Below, piece after piece: positions 37,498 to 50,896 of a stretch of DNA of 64,000 bases. A program made the translations under genes and the position numbers. The notes beneath the pieces were generated by a model. It was not told the origin of the DNA. It searched no databases and saw nothing but the letters and a program-made list of their open reading frames with translations. The first letter of the stretch is position 1. Each line of letters opens with the position of its first letter. Location: positions 12,648,001-12,712,000 of the forward strand of contig CM082580.2 in the NCBI GenBank assembly GCA_040954595.2. The letters are read 5' to 3'. The stretch comes from Balanoglossus misakiensis. Lineage: Eukaryota > Hemichordata.

Positions 37498-40400
37498 TTG
37501 TTTGTCTGGCTGACTGACCGGCTCCCTCCCCTCTCTCTTAACGCCTTTCCATCGCAGTTTCCACTTTCCATTCAGTAGCCGCGGGCCTCATTCAGACAGT
37601 CAACCTCAGTATTGTTATCGTGTAAACAATCATATTCCTCTGCCAATGATCTGCAATCAACTTCGCACATATGCACTGTGACAACGTGAACCGTCAATTC
37701 GTGACAAATAAATTGTTGTGCTGTGCATTCCCAGTAGAAACTCGAAGCAGGGGGGTCGCTCTCTTTCAGCAGACTCAGAGTGTTTGACCAGAAGTGACAC
37801 TTTTACGAGGTCGATTTTGTAGGCAATATTTCACCTCTTTGGACATCTTAATGTCTATTATAGCCTTTTATTGTAAAGCGCAAGACTACATTTGAGCTGT
37901 GTGATGTGTTTAACAATTCTAATCCATACTGCCCGTACCCCCGGGCGTTATCCTGATTTCTTCATCGTCATGATATACTTCGAATAATTGATATTTTCAG
38001 CGTGATTCACAGTGGGTGTCCCGTGATTAAAACATCCACCCCGCGTCCCTTTAAATCTATGTAAACATTATCAAATATCACCTAATCCAGCCAATGTGCG
38101 ACCTTATCGTGACCTTGACCAGATATCACGCTGGTTGTTTGATGTCTACTTCCCGCAAGGAGAATAGCTCCACCCTGTTTATCCTGGTCCCCATTCAGAG
38201 ACTATTAGCTGAAATAAATGTCACCGAAGCTAAGATAAACGTCAATTGCAATTCGAAAAGAGACGCAGTCGATAGCTTTCTCGTTATCTTGATCGTTTTG
38301 GTCTATCTGTCATCGTACGGCAGAGATTCTTTGCCTTTATTTGTCATGGTCCAACGGGCCCTGGGTGCTTTCTCCATCGACTGAACCTATTTTATTGGCC
38401 AAACAACGCCCCCTGTTGTCATGGTCAGATCGGGTGATTGAGCCTCCTATCATGCTGAAAATCAAGTCGGTGCCCACAGCAGAACTAATATCCCTCTAAC
38501 TATAGACCGAGGGACGTGGCAATGATGGAACCACAACCGTGACGGAACCTAACTGTGCAATATTACGTTGACATCCAACGTCACACCAGTGTCCAGCGTC
38601 AAGGACTAATTAAGGAAAAACGTTCGGTGTGTCATAGTGACTTAATTGAGCAAACGCAGCAGCCCAGGGCATTTCCATCGTCTCCCTGGAATCTCTGCTA
38701 GGAAACAAACTAAAAAATTGCGCACACTAATTAAGACCCAGCTGTTTTTTCAAGCAATCTATTTCATCTCGTGGAGAGCACGTCTTTTAATCTTGGTGTG
38801 TTTTTTCCCACCGGTAATGAATGGAAATGAAAAACACCAATCAAATTGAATTCACTATTAAAAGTGAACGGCTTCTGTCCAAATGTGCGCTAGGTAGCCA
38901 ACGTCTTTCTTTTTTTACTGAAAATTGTACGTTCGCTCGCATTCTGCAATGTAGAACAAAAACAACCTTCGCCTTCACCAATAACGAACGCTAGGGAAAA
39001 AGTCGAATTCATCAGAAACCACAGTCAATCAACTGTGGCCTTCGTGAGAACCGTTAATAGGCGGCATTTTTGACGTCTTTACTGTTAGTGATTGAAACTG
39101 TTTAATGGCCCGGACTAGTTAAACTTGATCACTCGGCGCAGATATTCGCTTCAATAATTGTAAGCTGCGAGGTCAGGGGTTAATTTGCCACAATTCCAGA
39201 TATGTGAGTAAGCGGTCATTATACCAGGTACCCTGTGATGTTTCATTACATGCTCGAAGTGATACTCTTTGGTCGCTTTCAACATTCTGTATAGTCTCGA
39301 CTGCGTTTACAGACTACGAGCCTAATGACCATTTTAGCAGTGTTGTGTCGTTGATCGGTGGTACATATAGGCTTAATTCGGAAGATATCCATGTGCCATT
39401 ATCTCGTGAACTTATACTAAGCAATGTATTGTCGTAATGCACGAACGTGTTGAACTGTCAGATTATTTTCACATCTCTTAACAGCATGACTGGAAACAAG
39501 TATAATCCCGTAACCTTAGAAATGTTATGTTATATTTTCGTCCTGTATTCTGAATTATCTCAACCCTATTTTTGACTTCCATTTCGTCATTCCGTTCGTG
39601 AAGTAAACAGTCCAACCTTGCGTACACGTGTTGTCAGTCGAAACACGATTGTAAGTTCGGACGCTAATGACGAGACCACGAACCGCGACCGTTTTGCGTC
39701 AGCGCGGCGTGAAGTCTCTGCCGGGGAGGACGACGGTTTGACAGCCGGCATCCGACTTCCATTCATCGAGAGGAGTCCGACTGGGCGTGCGGTAAACCTC
39801 AACAAAGTCGTTTATGCTGCGCTCGGACTGACACGATGTCAACAGAAACACTTGGTATAGTTTCAGCACTGTGAACCTGCCATCAATAACAACAGGGATT
39901 TGATTTCTACGCAGGTGTGTCAACGGTCGGTGCAACTTTAGACACCTTGCCGAGTAAATTAATGGGCTCGAACCCCGAAGGCTGGTCTCATCAATAACAC
40001 GGTGCCGATAAATAGATAAAAAATCGTTACCTTTGGACATTATTGTGGTTATTTTGGTGTGTCGTGCGAGACGTTATCTCTGATGCTATCAGAAGTGACT
40101 CATCCTTTACTCTCGCCTTCCGATTAGATCCTAAACACAAATCGTGTTACAGTCTGTAGAATAATGTGACTTGAATTTCTCATATGAACAATAATAGCCA
40201 ATTTGAAAAAAATCACTATCAAATATTGTGAATGAATAGTGTTTACACTATTATCTTTGACGCTTACAACAACAACAACAACAACTCAATGTCACTACAT
40301 TAATAGTCAGGTTATTACTGCGTTACGTTCTCGAGCCCCCGCGGATGAAAATATCTCCCCGGTAGGCGTACATTGCATCTCATGGAGGTCCATGACCCGC

Positions 40401-43400
40401 AGTACGAACCAGTTATCTATATCTCACTTGTTCTAAAGAAAATTTCACCTCAGTCTGAAGGACTAATAACTATAATCAGCGCTAAATTATGATACGATCG
40501 AAACAAAATTACAATACAGCATAATGGTATGCTGCAAAAACTGATAACTGGAACCACAGAAGAAACACGTGTATCTATGCTTTCAAGGATAGGGTGCATG
40601 CAATATACGCGTGGATATTATTTTTGCACTCCCGGTTAATAAATTCCAATCATAACATTTGCACACTTTGTAAAAGGTCATAGATGTGAGTGGCGTGCTG
40701 GTGTTACCATGGAAACGCTAAGTTACTGATCCATTAGTCATTAACAACGGCCATCAACCTCAACGTCAGTGGGGACAAGCGCAACTTGGATGCAACGCAA
40801 AGTCGTGAGCGTGTCACTGATGCTGTAGTGGATGCATGTATACCGCTATCATCATCATCTATGCTCTGGCCCCGTTCCAAAAGTGACGTTTTCTCGGCAA
40901 TTAGATTTCCCACTGTCAGCGGTACAGGGAAATCGAATTAGTGACTCAATCTGAACTTCGCAATTACTGTTGATTCTTGGGGGTGGCGTTCACTCGATTA
41001 AGACCTGGGATGGCACGACTGGCTTTTAGCGTTTGAAAGCGTGACGCATGCTGGTCCTAGCGGCGGTGGTGCTGTTTGTCTTTGATACAGCGAAAGATGC
41101 GATCTCTACCTGAAGGCTATTAAAAGGGTGGACGCAGCACTATCCTATGATTGGAGACACGAACAGGGCTGGATGCTGTGCAGAGCGGTGAACTTGGTGT
41201 AGAGGTGTGACACCCCCTTTATTTGATCAGCAGTCTCGTCTGTGTCTGCCTGTAAACATATTTCAATCGATTTTCGACCCAATTCACACACACCTCTTCA
41301 ACAGGACATCTTCCCCCGGGGCCTGTACACATTTCCTGACACCGCCGTGGAAAAGATGCAAGTTTGTCAGTTAATTGCAGTCACTGACATTCGCAAACAA
41401 AGTTAAGACCCCATAACACCACAAATCTGATTATCTTTCACGCTATTCGTTGTTAATAAAGAATCATGCCATGTGACAAGGCCATTCATCCTCCATCGTT
41501 AATTACTTTAAGGATTGATCAGAAATAATAACATTTAGGGTAAATGTCTATTTTAAAGCTAAATATGGAAGAAAATCAAGTTTACGCAAGTTGCGTAAAT
41601 TTTACGCGCCCCGTCTTGTCTTGTGCATTAACACAGAAGAGTGTGACATGCAATAACGTCCTTCCGCCCGATTGATGCTCGTCTTTCCGTCACTTGAAGC
41701 ACCAACTCAATTTTATGTTTAATTTGACTCAACAAGGTCGCATTCTCCTGTAAGTGTCTTGCTCTGTTGATGAATCACGCGGTGTAACAACTACATATAA
41801 TGTTGTCCGTGTCAGTGGCGAGCTCGTCAATGTTTCAACGCAGGTCGTGACGACTTGGCAACGTTCTGATCGATTTATCTATCGAGGCATCAATGCTGGA
41901 CAAATTGTACGACCTACATGTTGTGACGGCTTCGTTCCACAGGCCACCGATGTGAAAATTGTCTGCGGTTTTGCAATCATGAAAGGATTTCAACAACTGC
42001 TCTCCGGGGAACGATATGTTTTGTCCTGTTCCCAGGCTGTGAGGAGGGGGGGGAGGAAGAGGGGAGAGAGGAGGAGAGGGGCTGAGGGAAATTTGCTGAT
42101 CGCCGAGAGTGGCAAAAATACCATAACCGACGTCGACGTCGCTTTTATTTGTGCGAAATCGAGCAAATTCACTGTCCTGATCCAGTGGTTGACATCAGCC
42201 TTAACTCAATCTCCACCACACGAAAGCAAAGGACTTTCCCTTATAGGGAAACGTGTATATGCCCCCCCCCCCCCAACATTGCACGGTAACTTCATTCTCT
42301 CCTTGACAAAAATGAAATATTCAGATATCGTTGATTAAATACGCGTTTCCTTCAAAAGAGTTTCATTCTCGAACCGCTGTTTTGTAAAGCAACCAACCGA
42401 TCTAATAATACAGAAAATTCAATTTTGTGAGTCGGCGTATCTTGCGAAATTTTTGCGCGTCTACGAACGACTGATATGTATCGCTCCTGCATCGCTTTGT
42501 GCCTGCCATAAATAAAATTTACAGACCAAAATAGATTCCTCAGTACACCCAATTTCTATTTTCTGCTCTCTTTAAAAATGTTAAGTGCAGGAAAACACGA
42601 TGTTGACTTAAACAATCAATCTCTTTAGCTGTACTTTCCCAAATAACTGAGTGGATTACGTGGACGAGATTCCGCCGCGTTGAATGCGCCTTTACGCCCT
42701 TCCTTGTCTCGGTTCGTGTTTTCATTCACGGTATTAAGTGGGAAACTCATCCGTTTTTTAACTGCAACGTTTCTATCCGCGTGTCTCACTCCATCTATTT
42801 TGATTAATGGCGAACACGACGGCTCGTAATCTTGCTGTAAATTTGGCAGTTTTCTTGATTTGCATGCCGTTGGTGTTATTTTTATTGCTCGTAAATTTCA
42901 TTCCAGTATCGAAGTTCACGTGTGGTATTCCACGATCCGAAGATTATCATACCCGAGCACTGGGCTGTGAGCTATGCAGTATTTGAGTGAGTGTAATTTA
43001 TCACGCAGGCGGTACCCAAAGTTCGCATCTTCTAAACTGCGAACATCAACGTTCCAGATGCGAGTATCGTTTTCAACATCCCTGTCACTAAAATGTCCTC
43101 AGCGCTGGGACTGTAACGTCTCTTTTATATGCAACGACTTCAGTATGGTCCATGGATATATCCATCAAAATTAACATCAACGTAACCGACAGTATAAGTG
43201 ATACGCCTTAAGTACATCATGAGTGGAACGGATAGCGGTTTTTAATTCTTAATGATATAAGTTTCATTTGGGTCAAAGGCTTGGGCAAATAAACCTCATA
43301 TCCATCCACCCGTCCCATCCATCATGTATGGGATACACAGAAGCCGAGCGGAGTGCGTGTTTCAGACTACACTGCGCCGAATTACTGCTATTCCCGTGTG

Positions 43401-46400
43401 CACATAATTGAAGACACGTCTCCGCCGTGATCGACAGAATGCACTCCCAGATTTCAGACACTCGCCATTGCAAGTCAACAGTCATCGCCGGCGGGAATGC
43501 GCAAGTGTCGATGCGCCAAGCTGTACAAATGTGACGATACTGAACGTGTTGGAGATTAGAGATCGGATGTGTTTGTCATGATACGAGGTGAATATTAAAG
43601 TAAAGGAACGTCGGATTCTTCCACTGTCTTTGTCAGCCCTCCCGTAAGATTGCGACCAAGTCAAAGAAAACATGGACTGGTCCACAAGCATCTAATCAGA
43701 GTTTTATACCATTAGAGGAGAGTTATTTCCCCGACACGTACGCTTTTACAAGAATACATCATCTTTCCTGGTTCAAGGTATTTAATGGATAGCCGAACGT
43801 CAATGGGGCTTTCGTTTGCAAGCGGGTCGTGTGAAGATCTGATATTGCCCGCGAGGAAGCGTGGTTGTGTCACTTCGATACAAATACACAGAGATTGAAT
43901 CCAGTCTCGAATGGCTTCATCAAGCTGATTACAATCAAAACGCTTCCGGGCTAACGTATTACCAAAACACGACATCAAGGGATGTGCGCATCAGACATGT
44001 ACGTAGTCTCGGTTACCCAGACGCCTTTGCTCTTCCGATGCTCTCCATCTGGAGAGCATCGGAAGAAGCAAAGGCGTCTGGGTAACCGAGACTAACATGT
44101 ACGTCGAACAGCACAGCGGCCGTAACTTAAAACTTGTATACATCAAAGGTTTATCAGAACCCCATAAATCTGTGAGCTTTTACATCTCAATTGTCGAAGC
44201 ATCGCCCACGAATGTATTTGATCAATATGGAAAATAATAAAATAACGTTATTATGTCGCTATAAAATTCATGATCAAGCGTTGATGGCCATTTCTCCAAT
44301 TTATACAACCGTGGTTTGTTTTAGACTATATGCATTAAGCAATAGCGCAACTGTTGGAACAATTTACCTCTCGCTTTTTGGCCTACCTTAACCCGGCAAT
44401 CAACGTGACGTCATCAGCGACACTTCAGCGGAAAGCGGGGAGCTAGCTGCGTGTCTCGTACAATACAATGCAATCCATTGATTGGGGTGAAAATGCAAAT
44501 ACATTACAGAATTTTCGTCTTAAACACAGTCTTTAAGGATATCGACTTCTATTGATTTGCCAGCAATACAATAATTGTCTGGCTGTACATAATGTGGGAC
44601 AACGATCGAAAAGTATATAGTCGTGTATATGAGGAACAAAAGCCCAGCCAGGCCCGATCCAGGCGGTAAATTTACCGACAGAATCCCTTTCTGTGCATTT
44701 GTGTTGCATATAGAGAGCAAATGGACACCCTTTTAAAGGCGAGGTTAGAAATGCATGACGTGTAGAAAGATTTCGACTGATTCAAAACAGCAGGGCAGTG
44801 GCAAAGGTTCGGAGCTTTTACCCGGCTGGCGAAATCCAATATCATTTCTACTATATTGACTTGCCGATCTCATAAGTACAATGTTTTCATTGCTTAATCA
44901 TTATTTTCACAGCGTCGTTCGGCGGCGATATTCAAATTGCTCGCTGTTTGCTGCTGTTCAATATTTTGTCACGACACGCCATGTCAAAATATGTCATTAT
45001 TGCTGGGTCGATGCGGGTAGAGACTGTTTCGTGCAGCCCGTGTGTTCCGTGCTGCCAAAGTCGTACGTCAAAAATATATTGTTGACGGTCGGTATTTCAT
45101 TGTGCGAAAATAGCAATCCATTGGTTCTAAAAATCAAATGGTAATTTGAAAGTCATTTTTATTTTTGTATTTCACCCGTTTATAAAGGAGATTGAGATTC
45201 GCACAGTAAATGATCATGAACCGGGCAAGCTCATGCATTTATGGAAGTTTAGGTTTCTACATACGAAACGTATCAATTTATTAAATGGTTTTTATGACAT
45301 CGGTAAATATGCCAACTCTGGCGAGGCTTGTATCTGGAGAAACCTTGATTTGTTTGAGCAGTTGCTTTCTCTCACGTTTACAGGTCAACGGGTTCAAGTT
45401 TATAAGTTCTGGTTTGCGGGATGCCGGGTGAAATTAGTCTCACTTATCGGCATGGGCGCGCCTTGGCTAGTTGACGATGGAAGACGTGTGTACACACAAA
45501 GGATCCTGACCTACCCCATCGATAGACGCACCGAGCGTATAATTGATGCCGTTGTGATCCGTAGTATTCGCTCGCAATGGGCTTACTCACGATCTGCGCA
45601 TGCATGCACGCGTATTGTCGCTCATCAATCTTACGGCAAGAGACACGTTCAACAACATAGAGAGACGCAAGGACGCAAATCAGACATTTGCCTTTGGATG
45701 TAAAAATAAATGTCTGTGTATATTCGCTGGTTAAAGACGCTCAGCGGGCGGTAGATATACGGTAATAACTTTGCAGGCATACACCGCAAATCAATTAAGG
45801 GCGATCATGGATTTCTAGTGTTTATATATTTAACACATCCATTCCACAATATTTCTCCACTGGTCGGTTTGGCATATACATACACACACTGCATTCTGGG
45901 TGTGTCTACTCAAATTCCCGTTCTATCTCACTTTTAAGTTTAGATTTGATGGAATTTCAGAATTGCCCCCAGCAGAATGGAAAACAAAGATCCACCGCTG
46001 ACATTATATGAATAATTATTATAAAATAATCGAAATCTGTGTGAGGTACTTTTTTCTGGATTGAATAGACCTCCGGGCGATTACAAGAAAATAAATTCAC
46101 ACTCACAAAATAAATTCAAGTCCGGACGCATATTTAAATACTAGCGATTCCGATGCATGTGAAAATGTGCAGTGACCAAGTGGTTTTGTGCATCTTTGAT
46201 TGCGTGACTTGGTAGGAGCGAATCTACAAGTTCGAATCCCATAAAATGAAAAAAAGCTATAGTCTGTAATTAATGTAGCAGAAAAGTGAATGATTACAAA
46301 GACCGTCAGATTTCTGAAATTTTATCCCCACGGCGAATTCTCCATAAACGTACAGTTTCGAGGATGTCGTAAAAACTGCTCACGGTAAATAAAACACGGT

Positions 46401-47949
46401 TTCATCTTGTCAAATCTCACAAAAGAACACTTTTCAAGCTTTCGCAGCAGAATGATTTACGAAATTAAATGCGACACAAAACGAAAATTGCCAGTACTAT
46501 CCATAAATCCAAAAGACATAAAAGTGGCCCTGTAAATAAAAAAAATGAAATAATTGCGTCGTCCAAAACTATCACCGTCACTGCACGTTACGAGATGACA
46601 AGCTTACAAACTACTTGGACGCATGCGGTAGGTCACGTGCAGTGACGTCATTGCGCTAATAAGCCGATGAGCTACAGCTTATGTCATTGGGAGCGGCATG
46701 ATATCGTCGTCAGTGTCATCAGAAGACGAACGGCAGACGACGCCGGGCAAAAGACGTGCCCATCTCTGCGCGGTTCCATTAACAACCTTGCAAGTAATGC
46801 GGTTGTCTATATCAGCTAGTGATGCACATTGCAAATAATAGGACACGACGTTTAATGATCTGTCGACAAATTCGATGGAGTCGAAAGAAAACTGGCACGT
46901 CACCTTGTGAATTCAATTTTTCGCGCATCAACGATTGATGTGAAACATGGGCAAGGCGCACATATCGACCAGTGACCAGGAGCTCACGCGCGGTGTTAAA
47001 ACTGTGCCTGTATATTTTATAGCCATCAGGATTTAATATACCACGCAGAAAGTTATAAAAGTTCGAAAAGCAAGATATTCGCACAGCCAGCTATCGCGCG
47101 CGGAAAGGACGGTTTAAGTGGTTAGCGCGTAAAAGTTTATATAGTGGCATAAACGAGCTGAAAGTACAAGCTGCCTTGTAACGTGACGTAACGAGTGAGC
47201 GCCTACGTTTCCTTGTGCGTTGATCATGTTCAAGTTGACTTAGGCAACGTTGGACGTGATGCGACGCGTTTAGTATTGCCCCGTGTCTGCTTTACGCGTG
47301 TTCAATTACCACCACAATAAATTCCACGGAGTAATCATACCAGCGACCACTTTGAAGTGAAATTATACTCACGTATGTCGCACATAGCATAATTGCGGCA
47401 GTTGCATACATATTGCATGCAAGGTATGGTGACAAATGTTCGTGCGTTAATTTCTTAAACGCGGCAGAAAACGACGGACATAATATAAAATACATCAAAA
47501 GGATGACTTTCTTCGATCGAGCAATATGGTGTAATTTATGGTAGAGGAAAAAATGAGTGAAATGGAAAGATGTGGGTGTAAATCATGAAAAGTGGAGAAA
47601 TATAGGCCTACAAGAGTCTGAAACGAGAGTAAAAGTATAGTACCTGCGTGTCGTGCAGTTCCATGTCTAGCTTATATCCTGGTAAGATTTGGTCGTTGGC
47701 ATTAATGTGTTCCAAGGCAAGCTGGATTGCTGGTTTGACTCCGTGGGCTATTCGGCTTTCCGCCCTGTCTGAGGTGAGGGGTAGCATAGCGGCGAAGTAC
47801 AAGTCTATCAGCTCCGTGTCATTCGTATACGCTTGGCTCGCATTCCCCAGTCCGTCGATGCCGCGCATCGCTACCAGGGAAAGGACGACCGCGATCTCCA
47901 GCCACTGCACGAATACACCTCGGTCGAAAACTGGGGATGGGGACTTCAT
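28361..47949 (-). CDS. GABBR2: GABA-B receptor, subunit-2-like class C GPCR (18 exons, complete)
   Basis: Exons: 47644-47949, 36730-36867, 35645-35815, 35370-35471, 35038-35103, 34507-34701, 33732-33956, 32672-32735, 31782-31862, 31193-31343, 30721-30853, 30457-30564, 30199-30321, 29850-29960, 29382-29606, 29087-29251, 28792-28903 and 28361-28686. Phases close to 933 residues (human GABBR2 941). Order: signal peptide (about 1-35), Venus-flytrap domain (about 45-445; [26 protein letters not shown]), seven helices (about 470-733; [47 protein letters not shown]), then a leucine-rich coiled coil (about 770-805). Known receptors are Gi/o-coupled heterodimers of GB1 (binds GABA) and GB2 (couples G protein), joined by that coiled coil. 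The helices and loops are GB2-like; part of lobe 2 is GB1-like (see findings). No RSRR ER-retention motif. An in-frame ATG at 48105 would add 52 residues; 47949 puts a signal peptide at the N-terminus. Confidence 0.94.
37461..37507. repeat. (TGTC)n/(TGTT)n microsatellite
   Basis: A tetranucleotide tract of TCTG units passing into TTTG units, within GABA-B receptor intron 1. Confidence 0.95.
40266..40285. repeat. (CAA)n microsatellite
   Basis: A short CAA tract in GABA-B receptor intron 1. Confidence 0.85.
43995..44104. mobile_element. Foldback palindrome with 42/43-bp arms and flanking direct repeats
   Basis: The left arm 44005-44046 (AGTCTCGGTTACCC ... GCTCTCC) pairs with the right arm 44051-44093 (GGAGAGC ... 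GGGTAACCGAGACT). The loop is 4 nt (ATCT) and the only defect is one extra A in the right arm. The direct repeat ACATGTACGT lies at 43995-44004, abutting the left arm, and again at 44095-44104, one base after the right arm. This would suit a target-site duplication of a tiny foldback/MITE-like element. A hairpin RNA precursor is an alternative. It carries no ORF. Confidence 0.6.
46171..46240 (+). repeat. tRNA-like sequence, probable SINE remnant
   Basis: TGACCAAGTGG (46173-46183) resembles a Pol III A box of Leu/Ser-type tRNAs. GTTCGAATCCC (46230-46240) is a near-consensus B box, at tRNA-like spacing. The acceptor stem does not pair well, so a functional tRNA is unlikely; a tRNA-derived SINE fragment is the better reading. 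Confidence 0.35.
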
Positions 47950-50896
47950 CGTTTCGCGATGCGGAGTTTGTTGCACAGGCAGGGCGAGAACTTGATCGGC
48001 TGCGACCTCTTGATGGGAACTCTTCTCTCTCGAGCACAAGTTCGATCTCGGCGAAAGTTGACAAAATGCGAGGCTCGGGCTCTCAGTATCAGCTCTGCGC
48101 GACACACGCGTGGTTGCTAAGTTTTAACGCCGTTTCACTAACACACGCTTCTGCAAGAGAGAAGGTTGAGGGCGTTGAATGTCGCGAGAAGAGCGATCTC
48201 TCTGGCCTTTGGCGAACGACATGCGCAGACTACAAGCACTCACACAAACACCCATCAATTTTAACAGTTGTAATTGATTAAATTCGAGTCTACCACTCCC
48301 CTATAAAAATTGATTTGTATCGGTAAACTACGCAAATGATCTGTCTTATACTCGATTGCTTGGTTTGCCATTGGGGGCGCCGTGAAATTAACTTACGAAA
48401 ACCGCAACACTTTTCATCATTGACGCGACATATTCGGAGAAAAACTAAGGCTGTATCTCACAATTTCATAAAACGAACCCAAAAGAGGCGCCCTCTTTCG
48501 CCGCAGTTTTCATTGTCACTCATTAGCGTAAATGTCCCCAAGGACCCCTTAAGGACAATATCTCATAACATTTCTGTATTAAAATTAATATCTATGACAG
48601 ATGAACATATTAGTTCTTTTATATTTACCGCATTTGCCACTGTTGTCATTACCTTTCTAATTAGCAAAGCCCCTGACTTCAAGGACTTATTAAATACATA
48701 TTTCATAATACTGGTGTATTAAAAACCAATATTTAATAGTGAAAGATGAATATGCCATGTTTGTCCTGTGAACGACCGGAATCGATAATATTTGTAAAAA
48801 CCTGTGGCAATTGTTGCAACCTCCGACGATAGTCAACTTTCCACGGTATCAAATATGTAGCTACATTTGCATTGATGACCGCATACCTTTAAAAAACATT
48901 ATTTTTGGCTTCTTTTACTGGGTTAGGTCTATTGTGCGGTTCGAAATAAACACATCACCGGTTTAATACAACATTTCTGTGTGGTCCACGACCCGAGTCA
49001 CACATCGTCTCCTACCTCAGCACAATCAAATCCATAGAGGCTTCAGTTGCAACGGGTTCCAATTGATGAAATTTGCCGACTAATTTTCAACGCTTCGGCG
49101 GTTTTACATTAACAGGGGATAAAGTCACTCTAATATAACCATCACTTCCTTAAATATTTGACAAGCCAATCCTGTCTGTACCTTTTATATATAAGTCTCA
49201 TTTTGCTCCCCTTTTTTTCAAGAATCCAATCTTGAAAGAGTGTCTCTTTTTTCAAGCGACCTTTTCCATGCAGGTTGCCCTGTTGGCGTACTTCTATTTG
49301 AAATTAATTCAATCGAGTCTTCGCAGGCGTCACTCCTGTTGACCTACGACCCCGTAAAACGATGAATTTGGGATATGGATAGCTTGCACGTCAATAGTGC
49401 TAAGAAAACTCGTTTATTTTTCCGAAGATAAATTCGAGATGATGTGAGAAATGAGTGTTCCAGAGCGGCGCACCGTCGTCAGAGACAAAAATTTAAAAAA
49501 AATGAGTTGTCTTTGGAAAACTGACGTTTCGGTCGTGGTGCCGGCGGACAACTTTGGTCTGTGAGCATCCATCGCCATGAACTTCACGTCGTGTGTTTTG
49601 TCTAAACAACAGGTGACACTTTCGGGAATAATTACCGTCAGTGCTCGTTCCCGCATAATTCCCAGACACCTTTACCGGAACTTGCATTGTATGACCATTT
49701 TTAGAAAGCGAGGGCAGGTAACGTTGCCTATACATATACCTACCTAATTTCAGAGTGGATGACGCGAGATGGACCGTTGTGGAATTGCGACTGCCTTCCC
49801 CACTGGAGACAACAACATCGACCGTCGTTTTATGAAACACGTGCCTTTTCACACTAGTCCGAAAACAGTCTGTCGCAAATCCAATAATTGCCCTGAATTC
49901 TCCACACGCTAAGTGATGAGTGTCGACCTCAAATAAGCATTTCTCACTTAATACATTAAAAAATAGAAACAATTTCAATCCACACTGGAGAGATGGCGAT
50001 ACATTCTGATTTCTCTAGAGAAAACACGTCAGTATAAAATTTCCTATGCTTATGTGTCACTTGCAACACATCACGTACGTTCCATTGGTACTGGTGTTTT
50101 CAATATTTCATGGTGTAAAAACTAATTTTAAATAGTGACAACTACTACCATGCGGTCGGCGTAATGATAACTCTGTCCCGACTGACGGAAATAAAATCAT
50201 TATTGCGCGGGTATAGCACCGTAGGCTAGAGTGATAAAGGTCACGGCGACTTCAACAGACATATAATATATTATGTAATGAATCACCTGAATATTTTTCA
50301 CGCGTCAGCGTCAAGTTATAAATTGACGTTTAACAGCTGTTTACTCTTGATGCAAGGTATATGATAGTATTTGCATCAAGTTTAATGAATGACATGTACA
50401 GACCCATAGGCTTAAATAATTTTATTCAGCCTGCGTCTTCAGGGGGAGTATTCAACATATTTTGTGCGCTTGGCGATGTATACTGCAAAAGCGTACAGTT
50501 TGCGGTTCGTCGAAATAGTTTCTTCTAAATCTTATTAAGTCAGAACGACATATGTTTTCACGCGTTTGAAGTCACGGGAGAACGTTTGATGACAGCCCAC
50601 CCGATACCTGTCCAGCTGGGCAACCCCGACTAGTAATGGAACTGTCCTAGATTACGTTGCTGCAATACGGGGAAATCCCCTTGTATGATGTTCATGATTT
50701 TGGAGAACAAGGTTGCTTTCGTTATCGTGTATTTTTTTCCTACTGTAGCACGATATACCTTGTCGTCATTAATAAGCTAGGAGGTGGCCAAGCCAGTTCA
50801 TCGTTTCCTAAGCCGACTTCTTGTGAAATCGTATTTTCGTCAGCCGTGACGTGTGAATATTGTCATTTCCTGCAAATCTGGACATTCGTCAAAATC
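47950..50896. other. Divergent intergenic region between GABA-B receptor and zinc-finger gene
   Basis: The left 250 bp is GC- and CpG-richer, as expected for the receptor promoter and 5' UTR. A possible splice acceptor (T-rich tract ending CTGTAG at 50743-50748) lies before the zinc-finger ORF and may end a 5' UTR intron. The minus-strand ORF 49493-49978 has no family resemblance. Nothing else was recognised. Confidence 0.45.

Larger units (their letters stand above)
36868..47643 (-). other. GABA-B receptor intron 1 (10.8 kb)
   Basis: It separates the signal-peptide exon from the rest of the receptor. Contents recognised: TGTC/TGTT tract 37461-37507, CAA tract 40266-40285, RFX-like GTTACCATGGAAAC at 40703-40716, C13 at 42262-42274, foldback hairpin 43995-44104 and a tRNA-like SINE remnant near 46171-46240. 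Two long ORFs (41754-42338 and 45146-45703, plus strand) have no ATG start or recognisable family. Confidence 0.7.

Noticed and set aside
41754-42338. 194-codon plus-strand ORF in GABA-B receptor intron 1
   Set aside because: It begins at a GTG with no ATG nearby, includes low-complexity Arg/Gly and Pro runs from a G-rich and a C13 tract, and resembles no family. Chance ORF.
45146-45703. 185-codon plus-strand ORF in the same intron
   Set aside because: No ATG at its start, no domain, no clear splice partners. Kept only as a note in the intron entry.
49493-49978. 161-codon minus-strand ORF with a GTAGGT donor-like site near 49741
   Set aside because: No family resemblance, and no convincing acceptor or partner exon found. 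The overlapping frame at 49414-49656 is equally open. Possible but unsupported.
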